Shown here piece after piece: positions 53,299 through 63,712 of a stretch of DNA of 64,000 bases. Origin of the DNA: Quercus robur (taxonomy: Eukaryota; Streptophyta; Magnoliopsida; Fagales; Fagaceae); NCBI RefSeq assembly GCF_932294415.1, contig NC_065543.1, forward strand, positions 77,476 through 141,475, read 5' to 3'. Numbering within the stretch: position 1 is the first letter of the stretch; every line of letters starts with the position of its first letter. The notes below the pieces were generated by a model. It was not told where the DNA came from and did no database searches. It worked only from the letters and a program-made list of their open reading frames with translations. Made by a program: the position numbers and the translations under genes.

Positions 53299-53892
53299 CT
53301 AAATACTCACCTTCTCTTCTGTTTTATCAACTGTAAGACCATTTGAAGTCTTAAGCTCCTTTTCCCCATTGTCACAAGTGCTGATATGCTGCTTCTCTTT
53401 GTATTGGTGTCTCATTGCAAAGGTCAGAAAAACTAAGAAATTCAGTAATCCGAGCACTGCAAGCAGCCAGTAAAAGTTGTCTACCTTTCCCATATTTAAA
53501 TCGCTCTTGAGCCAGCTCTTGTTGGTCACTTTTTCCACAATAGACACCAACAAACTGCTAACAAAGAAACCCATGGAGATGGTGCTTAGGAAAAGCCCTG
53601 TGCTCATGGATTTCATCCTCTCTGGTGCCTCTCTGATGAAAAATTCAAGCTGTCCAACATAGACAAAAGCTTCTCCAGCACCCACTAGAAAGTACTGAGG
53701 TACTAGCCAGAAAGCACGTATTTTGTGATTCTGTTGAACTGCAATTTCCCTCCTTTGTTTCTCAATAACTGCAGCAGCAACCATAGCTGCTATTGAGAAA
53801 ATGAGCCCAATCCCAATCCTTTGAAGGCTTGTTATTCCTTGGACTTTGTGGGTGATTTTTCGAGCAAGAGGGACAAAGAGTTTCTCATTTAG
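53299..53892 (-). pseudogene. NRT1/PTR family (NPF) transporter, C-terminal fragment
   Basis: On the minus strand the frame reads LNEKLFVPLARKITHKVQGI, then LQRIGIGLIFSIAAMV, FLVGAGEAFVYVGQLEFFIR and EAPERMKSMSTGLFLSTISM, with a hydrophilic tail ending at 53299. This covers the last four or so of the expected 12 membrane helices of a proton-coupled nitrate/peptide transporter, most like the NPF6 (NRT1.1) group. A normal protein has about 590 residues; here homology starts at about 53892 and the upstream 100 codons are unrelated. No earlier exons were found up to 54810, so it is a truncated copy, although the last exon itself is undamaged. Confidence 0.85.
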
Positions 53893-54810
53893 GGAAGTAA
53901 CTAAAACTAGTCTCACATGGAGAAGGTGACTCTTTTTCAAAGAAGTCACACACTGGACCCTACCATACCCTAAACTCCTTATCCTAACCCTCACACCAAC
54001 AAGTATTCACATCCACTCAACCATATCTCCACATAACCAAACATTGTTGTTGATCATTTTAATTTTAAATTGTTATTTTAATAAATTAATGAATAATAAA
54101 TTGGTAAATTTAATAAAAAGATATGAGATTTTAATATGGTAAGTGAGGAGATACTATATTATCAAATGTGGAATCCTTCATTGATAAGAAGAGAGAATCA
54201 TTATTAATTTGTAAATGTGAAAATTGGGCCCAACTGTAATAATATAAACAAAAATGGACATATCCAAAGAATTTCTAAGTAAAGAGAGGTGTTCTTTTGG
54301 TAGAGTTTTGGACTCAACAAGAGAAGTTTTGTTGCACTAGACTTGAATCGTGCCAACCGTAAAGAGCTTAAATCTACATAAATAAATAAAAAAGTGAAAT
54401 ACATGTTATTCTATTTCTCTGGTATTTTAATTGTATTCACCAATGGGTTCAAACCTAATAACCCTAATCTTATACCTTTCTTTTAACATACTTGACATCC
54501 CTTAATAACATCAAACCCATACTGTGTTCTTATCATCAATGCAACAATGATATGACCTTCATCATTTCTAACGACAACACCTATATTTGCTGCTTGGTGG
54601 ACAAGTGGCAATTTAAATATAAATGTTTCCATTTATAAATATGAAGAAACATTGAGGAAGACAAAACCTAACAATTAATACGGATTAAATTAAAATCGTT
54701 GAGGATTTGATACAACATAGTAGGGCACCACCTTAACATAAAAACTTTTGTCAATATATTTAAAACCAACAATATTGTATAACCCCTCACGATTTTTAAT
54801 TTTTACCTAC
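53893..54810. other. Intergenic, AT-rich
   Basis: No gene seen. The minus-strand frame upstream of the transporter fragment (53893-53994) is not transporter sequence. Confidence 0.55.
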
Positions 54811-55920
54811 TGTAAGGTTGAATTTATTCAACCATCTTATTGGCTTTATTCCGTGCCAATTTTGCTTGTAATTCAGCATTTAGTAACCCTGTATTTAGGT
54901 GGGATTGTTGTAAGGGTAGTGAGTGAGATAGTGTGAAGATTGCTCAAGAGTGTGCAAGAAAACAGAGTGTCGCGGCTGGGACTCGCGGGTGGACTCGCGG
55001 CTTCAACCCGCCAGAAGATGCACACGTGCCAAGCATGCTGGAAGATGAACAGTCATGCTAGCTGGAGCACTACAGGACAAAACAGGACAACTGGCCATAC
55101 GGTTAACTCGCGACTGGATCTCGCGACTTAGTCAAGCCGCGAGGTCAAGCCGCGAGCCACCCCTGTTTTGGAAAAACCTGACGTTTCGCATTCCTCTTCA
55201 CTCCAGTATAAATACCCTTTTAACCCACGATTGAAAGAGAGCTTCCAGAGAGAATTTTGAGAGAGAAACCCTAAAGAAAAACAAGATTGTTTCACACACA
55301 ATCCCTACCTTAGAGTCTCATCAAAATCCCTCACTCTCTTCCTCTCCATTGTCAAAACCTTGAGAGGCATTATACCAAACCTGGTTCTCATCATTATCAT
55401 CTCTGTGAGACAGTCGTTTGGAGTTCTGGGAAGCAGTTAGAAAGGAGCCAATCTTCATTGGTTGATGCTACGGTGTAGTAGCGGAATCCGGAAAGCTAGA
55501 AAAGAAAAAGGTTCGGCGCAACCTCGTTGGAGCAAGAAGCTTGGAGGGCTTAGGTGCATTGGGTAGATTAGGCTTGGAGGGTCTATTGCTGTCCTTGTAT
55601 CCCAACTGTATTTTCTAGTGGATTGATTACCGCTTGAAGGGCGGCGGAGAGGTTTTTCGCCGAGGTCTTCGGTTTCCTCTTCGATAACACATCGGGTGTT
55701 ATCTTTGTGTTTGCATCTTCCTTCCTCTCTATCTCTGCCTTTACATTATCTGCTGTGGTTTATTTTGTTATGGCTTAGATAGTTGTTTAACCAATTTCAT
55801 ATTATAGCATATGTTAAGTTTCCGCACACTAGTTGTTTGACATATTGCTTGTGTTGGTTAAGTTAATTTTTGGGGGTCTAAACGTTCAAAAGTGTATTGG
55901 TACACGTTTTTGAACTTTCA
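54811..55920 (+). mobile_element. 5' LTR of gag-only retrotransposon
   Basis: The 1110 bp LTR runs TGTAAGGTTG...GAACTTTCA. It is matched by the 3' LTR at 60246-61356 with about 20 differences by eye (under 2 percent), indicating a fairly recent insertion. A TATA box, TATAAATA at 55207-55214, would start transcription near 55235. A cluster of CTCGCGG/TCGCGA words lies at 54973-55165. Short frames in both LTRs are not genes. Confidence 0.95.
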
Positions 55921-55922
55921 AT

Positions 55923-55935
55923 TGGTATCAGAGCG
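55923..55935 (+). promoter_or_regulatory. Primer binding site (tRNA-iMet)
   Basis: TGGTATCAGAGCG follows the 5' LTR after two bases and matches the canonical plant Copia primer site. Confidence 0.95.
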
Positions 55936-55996
55936 GGTACACTTGTTGTGGTTTAAATACCTAAGTGTGATCCTTGACCCCTTGTGTTTATTTGCC

Positions 55997-57019
55997 ATGG
56001 ATTGTGCTTTGTATGACTCTTTGCATGATTTGGTTGGTAATGATTGTAACATGCCACGTGTTTGTGAAATTGCCTCTATGAGTGTTAATCCTCATAAGTG
56101 TGATGACATGTTATTTGAATCTATGGGTGTTGTTGACAAACTCTTGAAGAAAAATGCTAAGAAGTTTCAAAAGAATTTGAGCAAGTTATTTTGTGAAAAG
56201 GATGATTTGATTGCTAAGCTCAATGAATCCAACAAATTGGTTGAGAAATATAAAAAACTTGCTGAAATTTCTCTTGAAAAGCTGAAAGAGTTTGAATGTT
56301 TGAATATGGACTTGGATGCTAAACTTGTTTTGTCTAACAAACTTGTTGATGATCTTAAATGTGAAAATGAATCTCTTAAGATGCATGCCAAGTGTTTGAT
56401 TGCTGAACCTATTGTTAAAAAGGATGATAATGTTTGTTGCAATCATGTTGTGGTACCCGATTTTGTGCCTAGTGTGTGTTCTACCTTAAAGGACAAATCG
56501 GTGTACATTCCTCCACATAAAAGAAATCAAAAGGTGGAGAGAAAGGCTGTTAAGTCAAAGCCTTCGTTTAGGTCTCAACCTAAGGCTTTGGATGGATCTA
56601 AGTTTGTTCCAACTTGCCACCATTGTGGTGTGATTGGTCATATAAGACCTCAATGTCATAAGTTGAAGAGGGAACAAAACCATGTTGCTAGATCCATTCC
56701 CAAAAAGCCTAGTGGACCTAAACACATTATTTGTCACCATTGTGGTGCCTTTGGTCATCTAAGACCTCATTGCTCTAAGTTTCAAGCTCTTAAGAGAATC
56801 AAAAGAAAAGAGAAACTTGAGCTTTTTGGAAGTTGTGCTAAAAAGAGTAAACTGGATTTGAGTGAAAATAGCATGTTGTTAAAGAAAATGTTTAATGCTC
56901 TTAACTCCTTGACTATGTGCATCTCCGGTTCTCATTCTTCCAACCCTCGTCTCGCTTCTCTTGAGACACTCATTCCAAACAATCGTTCCGTTTGGATGAG
57001 GAAGGGTTCCTATGGTTGA
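55997..57019 (+). CDS. Gag-like protein with coiled coil and two zinc knuckles
   Basis: The 340-residue frame starts at the GCCATGG context, MDCALYDSLHDLVGNDCNMP. A long Lys/Glu/Leu-rich coiled coil covers about residues 45-130. A basic linker has VYIPPHKRNQKVERKAVKSK. Two CX2CX4HX4C knuckles follow: CHHCGVIGHIRPQC at 207-220 and CHHCGAFGHLRPHC at 246-259. The C-terminus has a basic KRIKRKEKLE stretch. It would bind element RNA in the cytoplasmic particle. It lacks the usual UBN2 capsid half seen in autonomous Copia gags, and stops before any protease. The frame is intact, consistent with a young insertion. Confidence 0.85.
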   Translation: MDCALYDSLHDLVGNDCNMPRVCEIASMSVNPHKCDDMLFESMGVVDKLLKKNAKKFQKNLSKLFCEKDDLIAKLNESNKLVEKYKKLAEISLEKLKEFECLNMDLDAKLVLSNKLVDDLKCENESLKMHAKCLIAEPIVKKDDNVCCNHVVVPDFVPSVCSTLKDKSVYIPPHKRNQKVERKAVKSKPSFRSQPKALDGSKFVPTCHHCGVIGHIRPQCHKLKREQNHVARSIPKKPSGPKHIICHHCGAFGHLRPHCSKFQALKRIKRKEKLELFGSCAKKSKLDLSENSMLLKKMFNALNSLTMCISGSHSSNPRLASLETLIPNNRSVWMRKGSYG

Positions 57020-58107
57020 GCTTTTGCTCTTTTGGTCCTTGATCTAATTCTTTCGATCTTTGTAGGACCCTTCATGCATTAAATGTCATATCTTCATGCA
57101 TTTTGTGCATCTTGCATTTATTTGTATGCATTGTTTTGTTTTTTATCTTACTTTTATATTTCAGTTTTGTGTGAGTAAAAAATCCAAAACCACATAAAAA
57201 GTGAAAAATTCAAAAAGTTTGATCGTATATGTTTGAGCACATATCACATGTGAGTTTGGCCTTGTACCTTTGTACAAATGGCTTTGTGCATTTACGAGCT
57301 TAGCTTGTTAGTTTTTGCACTTATATCTTTGTGGGAAAAATCTTGACATCTTTATGTGATTGTTGTAAATCGATCTTCAAGCTTGTCATGAATGATTTAT
57401 CAATAGTCATGTTGGTTTTGATACATGCGTAGACTTGTGCTTATATCTCTTCCCACTCTTTTGTTTTTATTGCTTAAAGAGCTCAATAAATGTAAATCTC
57501 AAAATGAAAAGAGATAATGAGCTGCAAAAGCCGTCGCACATACTAGTATTCGACTAGGAAAAAGGGAAAGCGACTTAAATGAAATTGTATGATGCCCAAA
57601 AAGCCAAAGGCTTGTTCATCAAATTGAAATATCACAAATTTCAGGCATCAATCTCAAAATGAGATGTTTTGATTCAAAATGATCAAATGTTATGAATTGT
57701 AAAGAAGCCAAATGAAAAGCTTCATCATATGTAATCATTTTCTTGTGGGAGGTCATATATGCTATTTCTATAATTGAGATAGACCACTTGACTTAGCACT
57801 AGTTGTGTATGACTTGATTGAATTGATCATTGAAGCTTCACTCTAGACTAAGGACTATTTCACATTTGATACACACACACAACACACATGCCTAATGTTC
57901 AATGAATGTCTTATTCATTTGTTAGATTGTACTTGTCTAAATGTGATGTGTGTGTGCTCAATCTTATATGGATTAATCCAAAAAGATTTTTGATCATTTT
58001 ATATGTTTTTGGAAGTGATTTTTATCACTTTTTGTGTTTATGTTTAGTGCTTACTTTGTTTTTCAATGTTTAAACATGTTCTGAATTGAAAAACAGGTGT
58101 CAGAGTT

Positions 58108-58322
58108 TTTCGCGGCTCAGCTGGCGACTCGCCAGTCGCGAAACCCCAGTCGCGAGCTCATCCAGAAGCTTTTGGCGACTCACTCGCGGCTTGCTCGCGG
58201 CTCACTCGCGACTCGCGAAGATTTTCGCGGCTGAAACTCGCGGCTCGCGGCTGAAACTCGCGGCTCGCGGCTCGCGGCTTGCTCGCGACTGAACCTCGCG
58301 ACTCGCCCAGTCGCGAAACGCC
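58108..58322 (+). repeat. CTCGCGGCT/TCGCGA cluster
   Basis: About twenty CGCGA or CGCGG words occur in 215 bp, with direct repeats such as GAAACTCGCGGCTCGCGGCT. The same word family occurs in both LTRs (54973-55165 and 60408-60600) but hardly elsewhere in the window. Confidence 0.85.
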
Positions 58323-59109
58323 CAGAAACAGCTTTTTAAAGGGCTTTTTGTGGGAAACTTGTTTTAAACCTCTCCCATCCTCTCTAAAACCCCTCTTTCA
58401 ATATTTTTACATCAAAATCCAACCAATTTGAATGGTTTTTCATTCCATTAACATTTCTAAGGTAATTATAAATTCTTTTCATTATTTTTTATCCTTGGAT
58501 TATATTTTGGAGAGTTTTGTGCTCTTGGTTGGGATTTTTATCATAGGGGTTGGGAAAACTTAATTTTTGTCAAATTTTTTTCATGGGATTGGTTTATTTT
58601 GTTGATTTGCATTGGATGTTGGCCCCTTGTGGCAATTAGAACATGTATTAAGGGTGAATTTCATGATGTTCATGCATTGTTTCACATTATTGTTCATAGT
58701 GTGCATGCTAGGTGTTTGATAAAATGCCTCTTAGACATTTTCTCTCTTGTTTGGACTCCGATGAGTACCAAAATTTGGGGTTTCTCATGTTTCCTCATTA
58801 GGAACATGTTTGGTTCATTGATTGTGTATTTTAACACACTTTGCCCCACATGTGCATTTTTCTTGCATTGATCATGCATTGCACTTAGCCACCTCTTGCA
58901 CACACCTTTGCTACCCTTGTCATGCATTGGTCTTGACCTTGCTGTTTCATCCTAGCATGTCATGCTTACCTTATGCTTTGTAGCACGTTACTTTGTCTTA
59001 GGTTTGAGCTTCATTTTCTCATTCATCTTGCACCCCTCATGCATCATTAGCATTGTTCATACCTTCATCTCTTGCCCTCGTTTCTTCTTGACCCTTTGTC
59101 TATTCCTGA

Positions 59110-59610
59110 CAAAAAGGGGGAGAGTATACTCTAGAGAATGTTTCGGAGTATTTTGTCTTTTCTATATGACTCTTGTGCACATCCTTAGGGGGAGAAATTC
59201 TATTTCTCATGCACATTTGTAGGGGGAGAGATATTCCTTAGGGGAGATGCATATACCAAGGGGGAGAAGACATTGTGTTAACTAGAAAACCTTGTTCTGT
59301 TTGTTTTCTTGTTGGCTTTATGGTGCTTTGTGTTATGCTTTGGTGTTCTCATTGCATCATGTTTGTGCTTTGGACATGCACATTTCCCTATGTTATTATA
59401 CTTCATTGAATGCATGTTCAGATGATCATTTGCTTTGCTATGTGATCATTGTAGTCATTTCTATACTTGTCATTTATTACTTGTTTTACCTTGAGGGTCT
59501 AATGTGTTTTGTGCAAGTGTTTCAGGGTACAAGTATAAATATGTTCCAAGTGCATCACAGCTTCTCATCACTTTGAAGGGGAGAAACTTTAATCACTTTG
59601 AAGGGGAGAA
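59110..59610 (+). repeat. Reiterated polypurine-tract-like motifs
   Basis: AGGGGGAGA or AGGGGAGA occurs at about 59114, 59187, 59221, 59239, 59259, 59579 and 59604. The element's real polypurine tract (60234-60244) has the same sequence. Confidence 0.8.
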
Positions 59611-60233
59611 ACTTTATGCACTTTTAGTTTATATTGTTTAAGTTTTTATTCAATATAATGTGTTTGTACCCATATGCTTTTGTAAGCTTTTAGGGTTTAT
59701 GGTTTATGCATAGTTTGTAGGCTTTATGGTATGTACCATGCTTAAGTGCAACCTTTATGCTATGTTGAAATCAGTACCTTAATCTAAATGTTCTACATTT
59801 TGGTTTATGTACTGTCACTCTTGTACCCTTGTAGGATTGTTCCTAGATGCATATGCCTTGTGTGCTATGCATTGGTTGAGTGTTGAGCATACAAGTGTCT
59901 TGCCTTGTGCTTGTTAACTTGTATGTCCTTGTGTTCATTCCAAGTGTGAATGAGCACTGTGATCACTACCTTGTGGTGTTCACTTGGTTAATCAAGCCAT
60001 GGTTTGTTTATTAATTCCATCTTATGCTTGATCTCATATTGCCTGTTTCATATGCATTTATAATTTTTCTGCTTACAATGATCAAGGTGTATTGTTGTGT
60101 TTCAGGAATTTATGTTCATATGTTTCAAGTGCTTCACAGCTTCTAGAGTTAGGTGTGAGTGAGTTTTGTTCAACTGTTCCCAACTCACATGTTAAGTCTA
60201 GAGTCTGTTTTAGGGTTTTGTCACGGAATAGCC

Positions 60234-60244
60234 AAAGGGGGAGA
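60234..60244 (+). promoter_or_regulatory. Polypurine tract
   Basis: AAAGGGGGAGA lies one base before the 3' LTR start and would prime plus-strand synthesis. Confidence 0.9.
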
Positions 60245-60245
60245 T

Positions 60246-61356
60246 TGTAAGGTTGAATTTATTCAACCATCTTATTGGCTTTATTCCGTGCCAATTTTGC
60301 TTGTAATTCAGCATTTAGTAACCCTGTATTTAGGTGGGATTGTTGTAAGGGTAGTGAGTGAGATAGTGTGAAGATTGCTCAAGAGTGTGCAAGAAAACAG
60401 AGTGTCGCGGCTGGGACTCGCGGGTGGACTCGCGGCTTCAACCCGCCAGAAGATGCACACATGCCAAGCATGCTGGAAGATGAACAGTCATGCTAGCTGG
60501 AGCACTACAGGACAAAACAGGACAACTGGCCATACGGTTAACTCGCGACTGGATCTCGCGACTTAGTCAAGCCGCCAGGTCAAGCCGCGAGCCACCCCTG
60601 TTTTGGAAAAACCTGACGTTTTGCATTCCTCTTCACTCCAGTATAAATACCCTTTTAACCCACGATTGAAAGAGAGCTTCCAGAGAGAATTTTGAGAGAG
60701 AAACCCTAAAGAAAAACAAGATTGTTTCACACACAATCCCTACCTTAGAGTCTCATCAAAATCCCTCACTCTCTTCCTCTCCATTGTCAAAACCTTGAGA
60801 GGCATTATACCAAACCTGGTTCTCACCATCATCATCTCTGTGAGACAGTCGTTTGCAGTTCTGGGAAGCAGTTAGGAAGGAGCCAATATTCATTGGTTGA
60901 TGCTACGGTGTAGTAGCGGAATCCGGAAAGCTAGAAAAGAAAAAGGTTCGGCGCAACCTCGTTGGAGCAAGAAGCTTGGAGGGCTTAGGTGCATTGGGTA
61001 GATTAGGCTTGGAGGGTCTATTGCTGTCCTTGTATCCCAACTGTATTTTCTAGTGGATTGATTACCGCTTGGAGGGCGGCGGAGAGGTTTTTCGCCGAGG
61101 TCTTCGGTTTCCTCTTCGATAACACATCCGGGTGTTATCTCTGTGTTTGCATCTTCCTTCCTCTCTATCTCTGCCTTTACATTATCTGCTGTGGTTTATT
61201 TTGTTGTGGCTTAGATAGTTGTTTAATCAATTCCATATTATAGCATATGTTAAGTTTCCGCACACTAGTTGTTTGACATATTGCTTGGGTTGGTTAAGTT
61301 GGTTTTTGGGGGTCTAAACGTTCAAAAGTGTTTTTGTACACGTTTTTGAACTTTCA
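60246..61356 (+). mobile_element. 3' LTR of gag-only retrotransposon
   Basis: 1111 bp copy of 54811-55920, ending GAACTTTCA at 61356. The TATA box TATAAATA is at 60642-60649. Differences from the 5' LTR include a one-base insertion near 61128 and about 20 substitutions. Confidence 0.95.
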
Positions 61357-62290
61357 CCTAATATGGATCAGTCTATTCGTTCCAGATAGGCTAATCTCAA
61401 ATAACACCTTAGTAGTGTACGAGATGCTAAATAGATTGAGGAATAGAAGACAGGGCAAGGTTGGCCACATGGCGATCAAGCTCGACATCAATAAAGCATA
61501 CGACCGAGTCGAATGGGAGTTTTTGCACAAGATAATGCTCAAAATGGGGTTCTCAGACAGGTGGGTAAATCTAGCCATGCAAGGTGTATCCTTAGCAAGC
61601 TATTCGATACTCATCAATAGAGAGCATCGAGGTTTTATCCATCCGACACGAGGAATAAAATAGGGTGACCTGCTATCACCATATTTATTCCTGTTTTGCG
61701 TGGAGGGACTTTTAGGGATGCTCCACAAGTCCACTGAAGCACAACACACACAGGGCATCATGTCTTACCGAAACAGAATTACAATCTCTCACTTACTTTT
61801 CACCGACGATAGCCTACTCTTTTGCCCAGCCACCTTGATTGAATGCCGTCTTCTACTCCACATACTAGGCACATATGAGAGAGCTTCTAGCCAAGCCATA
61901 AATTGGCAGAAAGCGCCATTATTCTTCAAACCAAATACAGATAGAGTGATACAACACTGAATTTGAGAAATACTTAGGCTTGCTGATGGTGGGAGGAAAG
62001 AACAAGGTGAATATGTTCAAAGAATTGAGAGAGAGAATAGCTAAGCGAGTCACCGGATGGAAAGCAGGGAGAAAGGTCCTCATCAAATCCATTGCGCAAG
62101 CCATATTGACGTATTCAATGAGCCTCTTCAAACTGCCGAAGAATCTTTGCAATGATATTAACTCTATTATTGCGAAATATTGGTGGGGACAAACAAGTGA
62201 CGAGAAGAAAGTACATTGGATAAACTGGAAAAGGTTGTGTGACCTGAAGAAAAAAGGGGGGATGGGTTTTCGGGATATAAACGCTGTCCA
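61357..62290 (+). pseudogene. LINE reverse transcriptase fragment
   Basis: Frames 61370-61663 and 61700-61960 carry VPDRLISNNTLVVYEMLNRL, IKLDINKAYDRVEWEFL and LLFTDDSLLFC, the motifs of an L1-type reverse transcriptase; the polymerase FxDD is intact here (FTDD). Further sequence to 62290 holds FKLPKNLCNDINSIIAKYWW and KKGGMGFRDINAVH. A TAG just before GDLLSPYLFLF and a frameshift near 61960 disrupt it. Both ends are cut by LTR elements: the gag-only element on the left and a Copia LTR on the right. Confidence 0.88.
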
Positions 62291-62662
62291 TGTTAGAATG
62301 TAATTTGTAATTGTCAAAGTGGGTCCCTAAGTATAATCTAGATATCAACAAATGAAGGATCTAGCAATAGCAAAATTGAACAAGGAAACAAGTGGACACC
62401 TCATGGACAAGTGTCAATCAACAAGAAACGAACCATACTTCTGCAGTATTCTTGAAGCTTGTAGTCATCCTAAACTCCTAACACATCTATATATAGATGT
62501 GAGTTGTAAAATGAAGTATGTAACATTCGGAAAAAGAACAATGAAATATTTGTGCTGCAATACTCTGTTTTTCCATCATACCTAGCATAACAGTAACATC
62601 TCTACAAAAGTTAAAAACTAAATTCTACTCCTAGCCATATAATTAAGAACTTGCACCCAACA
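62291..62662 (+). mobile_element. Copia LTR inserted in LINE
   Basis: The 372 bp segment runs TGTTAGAATG...CACCCAACA, is followed by a tRNA-iMet primer site and has a TATA box CTATATATA at 62487-62495. Its partner LTR is not in the window. Confidence 0.8.
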
Positions 62663-62666
62663 ATTT

Positions 62667-62679
62667 TGGTATCAGAGCA
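62667..62679 (+). promoter_or_regulatory. Copia primer binding site
   Basis: TGGTATCAGAGCA, four bases after the LTR end, is a perfect match to the usual plant Copia primer site. Confidence 0.9.
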
Positions 62680-62736
62680 AGTTGCCAGCCCCTGTTGTCC
62701 TAAAACTATAAACCAAACATACACAAACCATAAACC

Positions 62737-63393
62737 ATGGTAGCAAGTACAAGTACAGCCACCTTCAACTATGCCCAAAACATTGTTCCCATCTTCATTC
62801 TTCACCAATGAGAGCTATGATTTTTGGAGCACACAAATGAAGACAATCTTCATCTCACAAGACTTGTGGGATTTAATAGAAGAAGACTATGAATAGCCAG
62901 AAGATCTGTTAACTTTGACAACAGCAAAGCTAAAGGAGTACAAGCAAAGGGATGCAAGGGCTCTACTCTTCATTCAGCAAGGGGTAAGTAAAACTATTTT
63001 CCCTAGAATTTAAGGTGCAACTAAATACAAAGAAGCATGGGAAATTTTGAAAAAGCAATTTAGTGGCTATGATAAAGTAATTTCTATTAAATTACAGAAT
63101 CTTTGAAGAGAATTTGATAACTTACAAATGAAAGAAAGTGAAACTATGCAAGAATTTTTCTCTAAAGTTTCAGCAATAATAAATCAAATTAGAGGCTAAA
63201 GAGATAATATAAATGATCAAAAAATTGTATAGAAAATACTAAGAAGTTTGTCAATAAAATTTGAATATGTGGTTGCTGCAATTGAAGAAGCGAAAGACTT
63301 ATCAAAGCTTACACTAGATGAGCTTTGTGAATCTCTTGAAGCACATGAAAAAACTAAAAATGATGGACAGATTTTCTACTCAATCTTTTGAAC
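62737..63393 (+). pseudogene. Copia gag (UBN2 type), decayed
   Basis: From the ATG at 62737 the frame shifts within 60 bases, then reads ESYDFWSTQMKTIFISQDLW, LKEYKQRDARALLFIQQGVS, KYKEAWEILKKQFSGYDKV, ETMQEFFSKVSAIINQIRG and LSKLTLDELCESLEAHE. This is the UBN2/DUF4219 capsid region of a Copia gag. At least five in-frame stops are present. The sequence is cut at about 63393 by a TATGTG-type array, so zinc knuckle and pol are absent. Confidence 0.88.
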
Positions 63394-63609
63394 AAGCACA
63401 CATACACATACACATACACATACATAAGCACACATATACACATACACATACACACATACACATACAAATACACATAAACATACATACATATACACATAAA
63501 TATACATATACATAAACATAAATACACATACACATAAACACGTATAAACTCATATAAACGTAAACATACACACACATAAACTTAAATATAAACATAAACA
63601 CACATAAAG
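63394..63609 (-). repeat. CACATA-type array (inverted relative to 42690-43005)
   Basis: (CATACA)n/(CATAAA)n array, the reverse complement of the array at 42690-43005. It truncates the Copia gag. Frames on the minus strand (63354-63601) are artefacts. Confidence 0.9.
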
Positions 63610-63712
63610 ACTCGATTTAGTATACCAAAGTAACTAACGAAATTATTTGAGGATTGGTGTTAGTTTAATTTTTTTCCAGTCTATATGAGTGTTTAATTTT
63701 TTTCCAGTCTGT
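63610..63712 (-). repeat. Unique spacer, inverted copy
   Basis: Reverse complement of 42596-42689, with a small internal duplication of GTTTAATTTTTTTCCAGTCT. Confidence 0.85.

Larger units (their letters stand above)
57020..60233 (+). other. Non-coding interior of the gag-only element
   Basis: No ORF with pol similarity on either strand; the largest frames (58599-58871, 59292-59576) are T-rich and motif-free. It contains a TCGCG-rich cluster (58108-58322) and a series of AGGGGGAGA tracts (59110-59610). ATCACTTTGAAGGGGAGAAA occurs twice in tandem near 59567-59614. Confidence 0.8.
54811..61356 (+). mobile_element. Gag-only LTR retrotransposon, 6.5 kb
   Basis: Complete structure: 5' LTR, tRNA-iMet primer site, a single gag-like ORF, 3.2 kb of non-coding DNA, polypurine tract and 3' LTR. 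There is no protease, integrase, reverse transcriptase or RNase H anywhere in the interior, so replication would need enzymes in trans from a Copia/SIRE-like partner. Flanking pentamers are CCTAC (54806-54810) and CCTAA (61357-61361), 4 of 5 identical. The right flank is LINE sequence while the left is not recognisably LINE, so some rearrangement may have occurred at the left edge. Confidence 0.9.

Noticed and set aside
54940..55131. 63-residue frame repeated identically at 60375-60566
   Set aside because: It lies in the two LTRs and repeats only because the LTRs do.
58599..59576. Cys/Phe/Leu-rich frames inside the gag-only element as a possible envelope-like or accessory protein
   Set aside because: Composition follows T-rich DNA; there is no signal peptide and membrane layout that holds up, and frames are broken by polypurine tracts.
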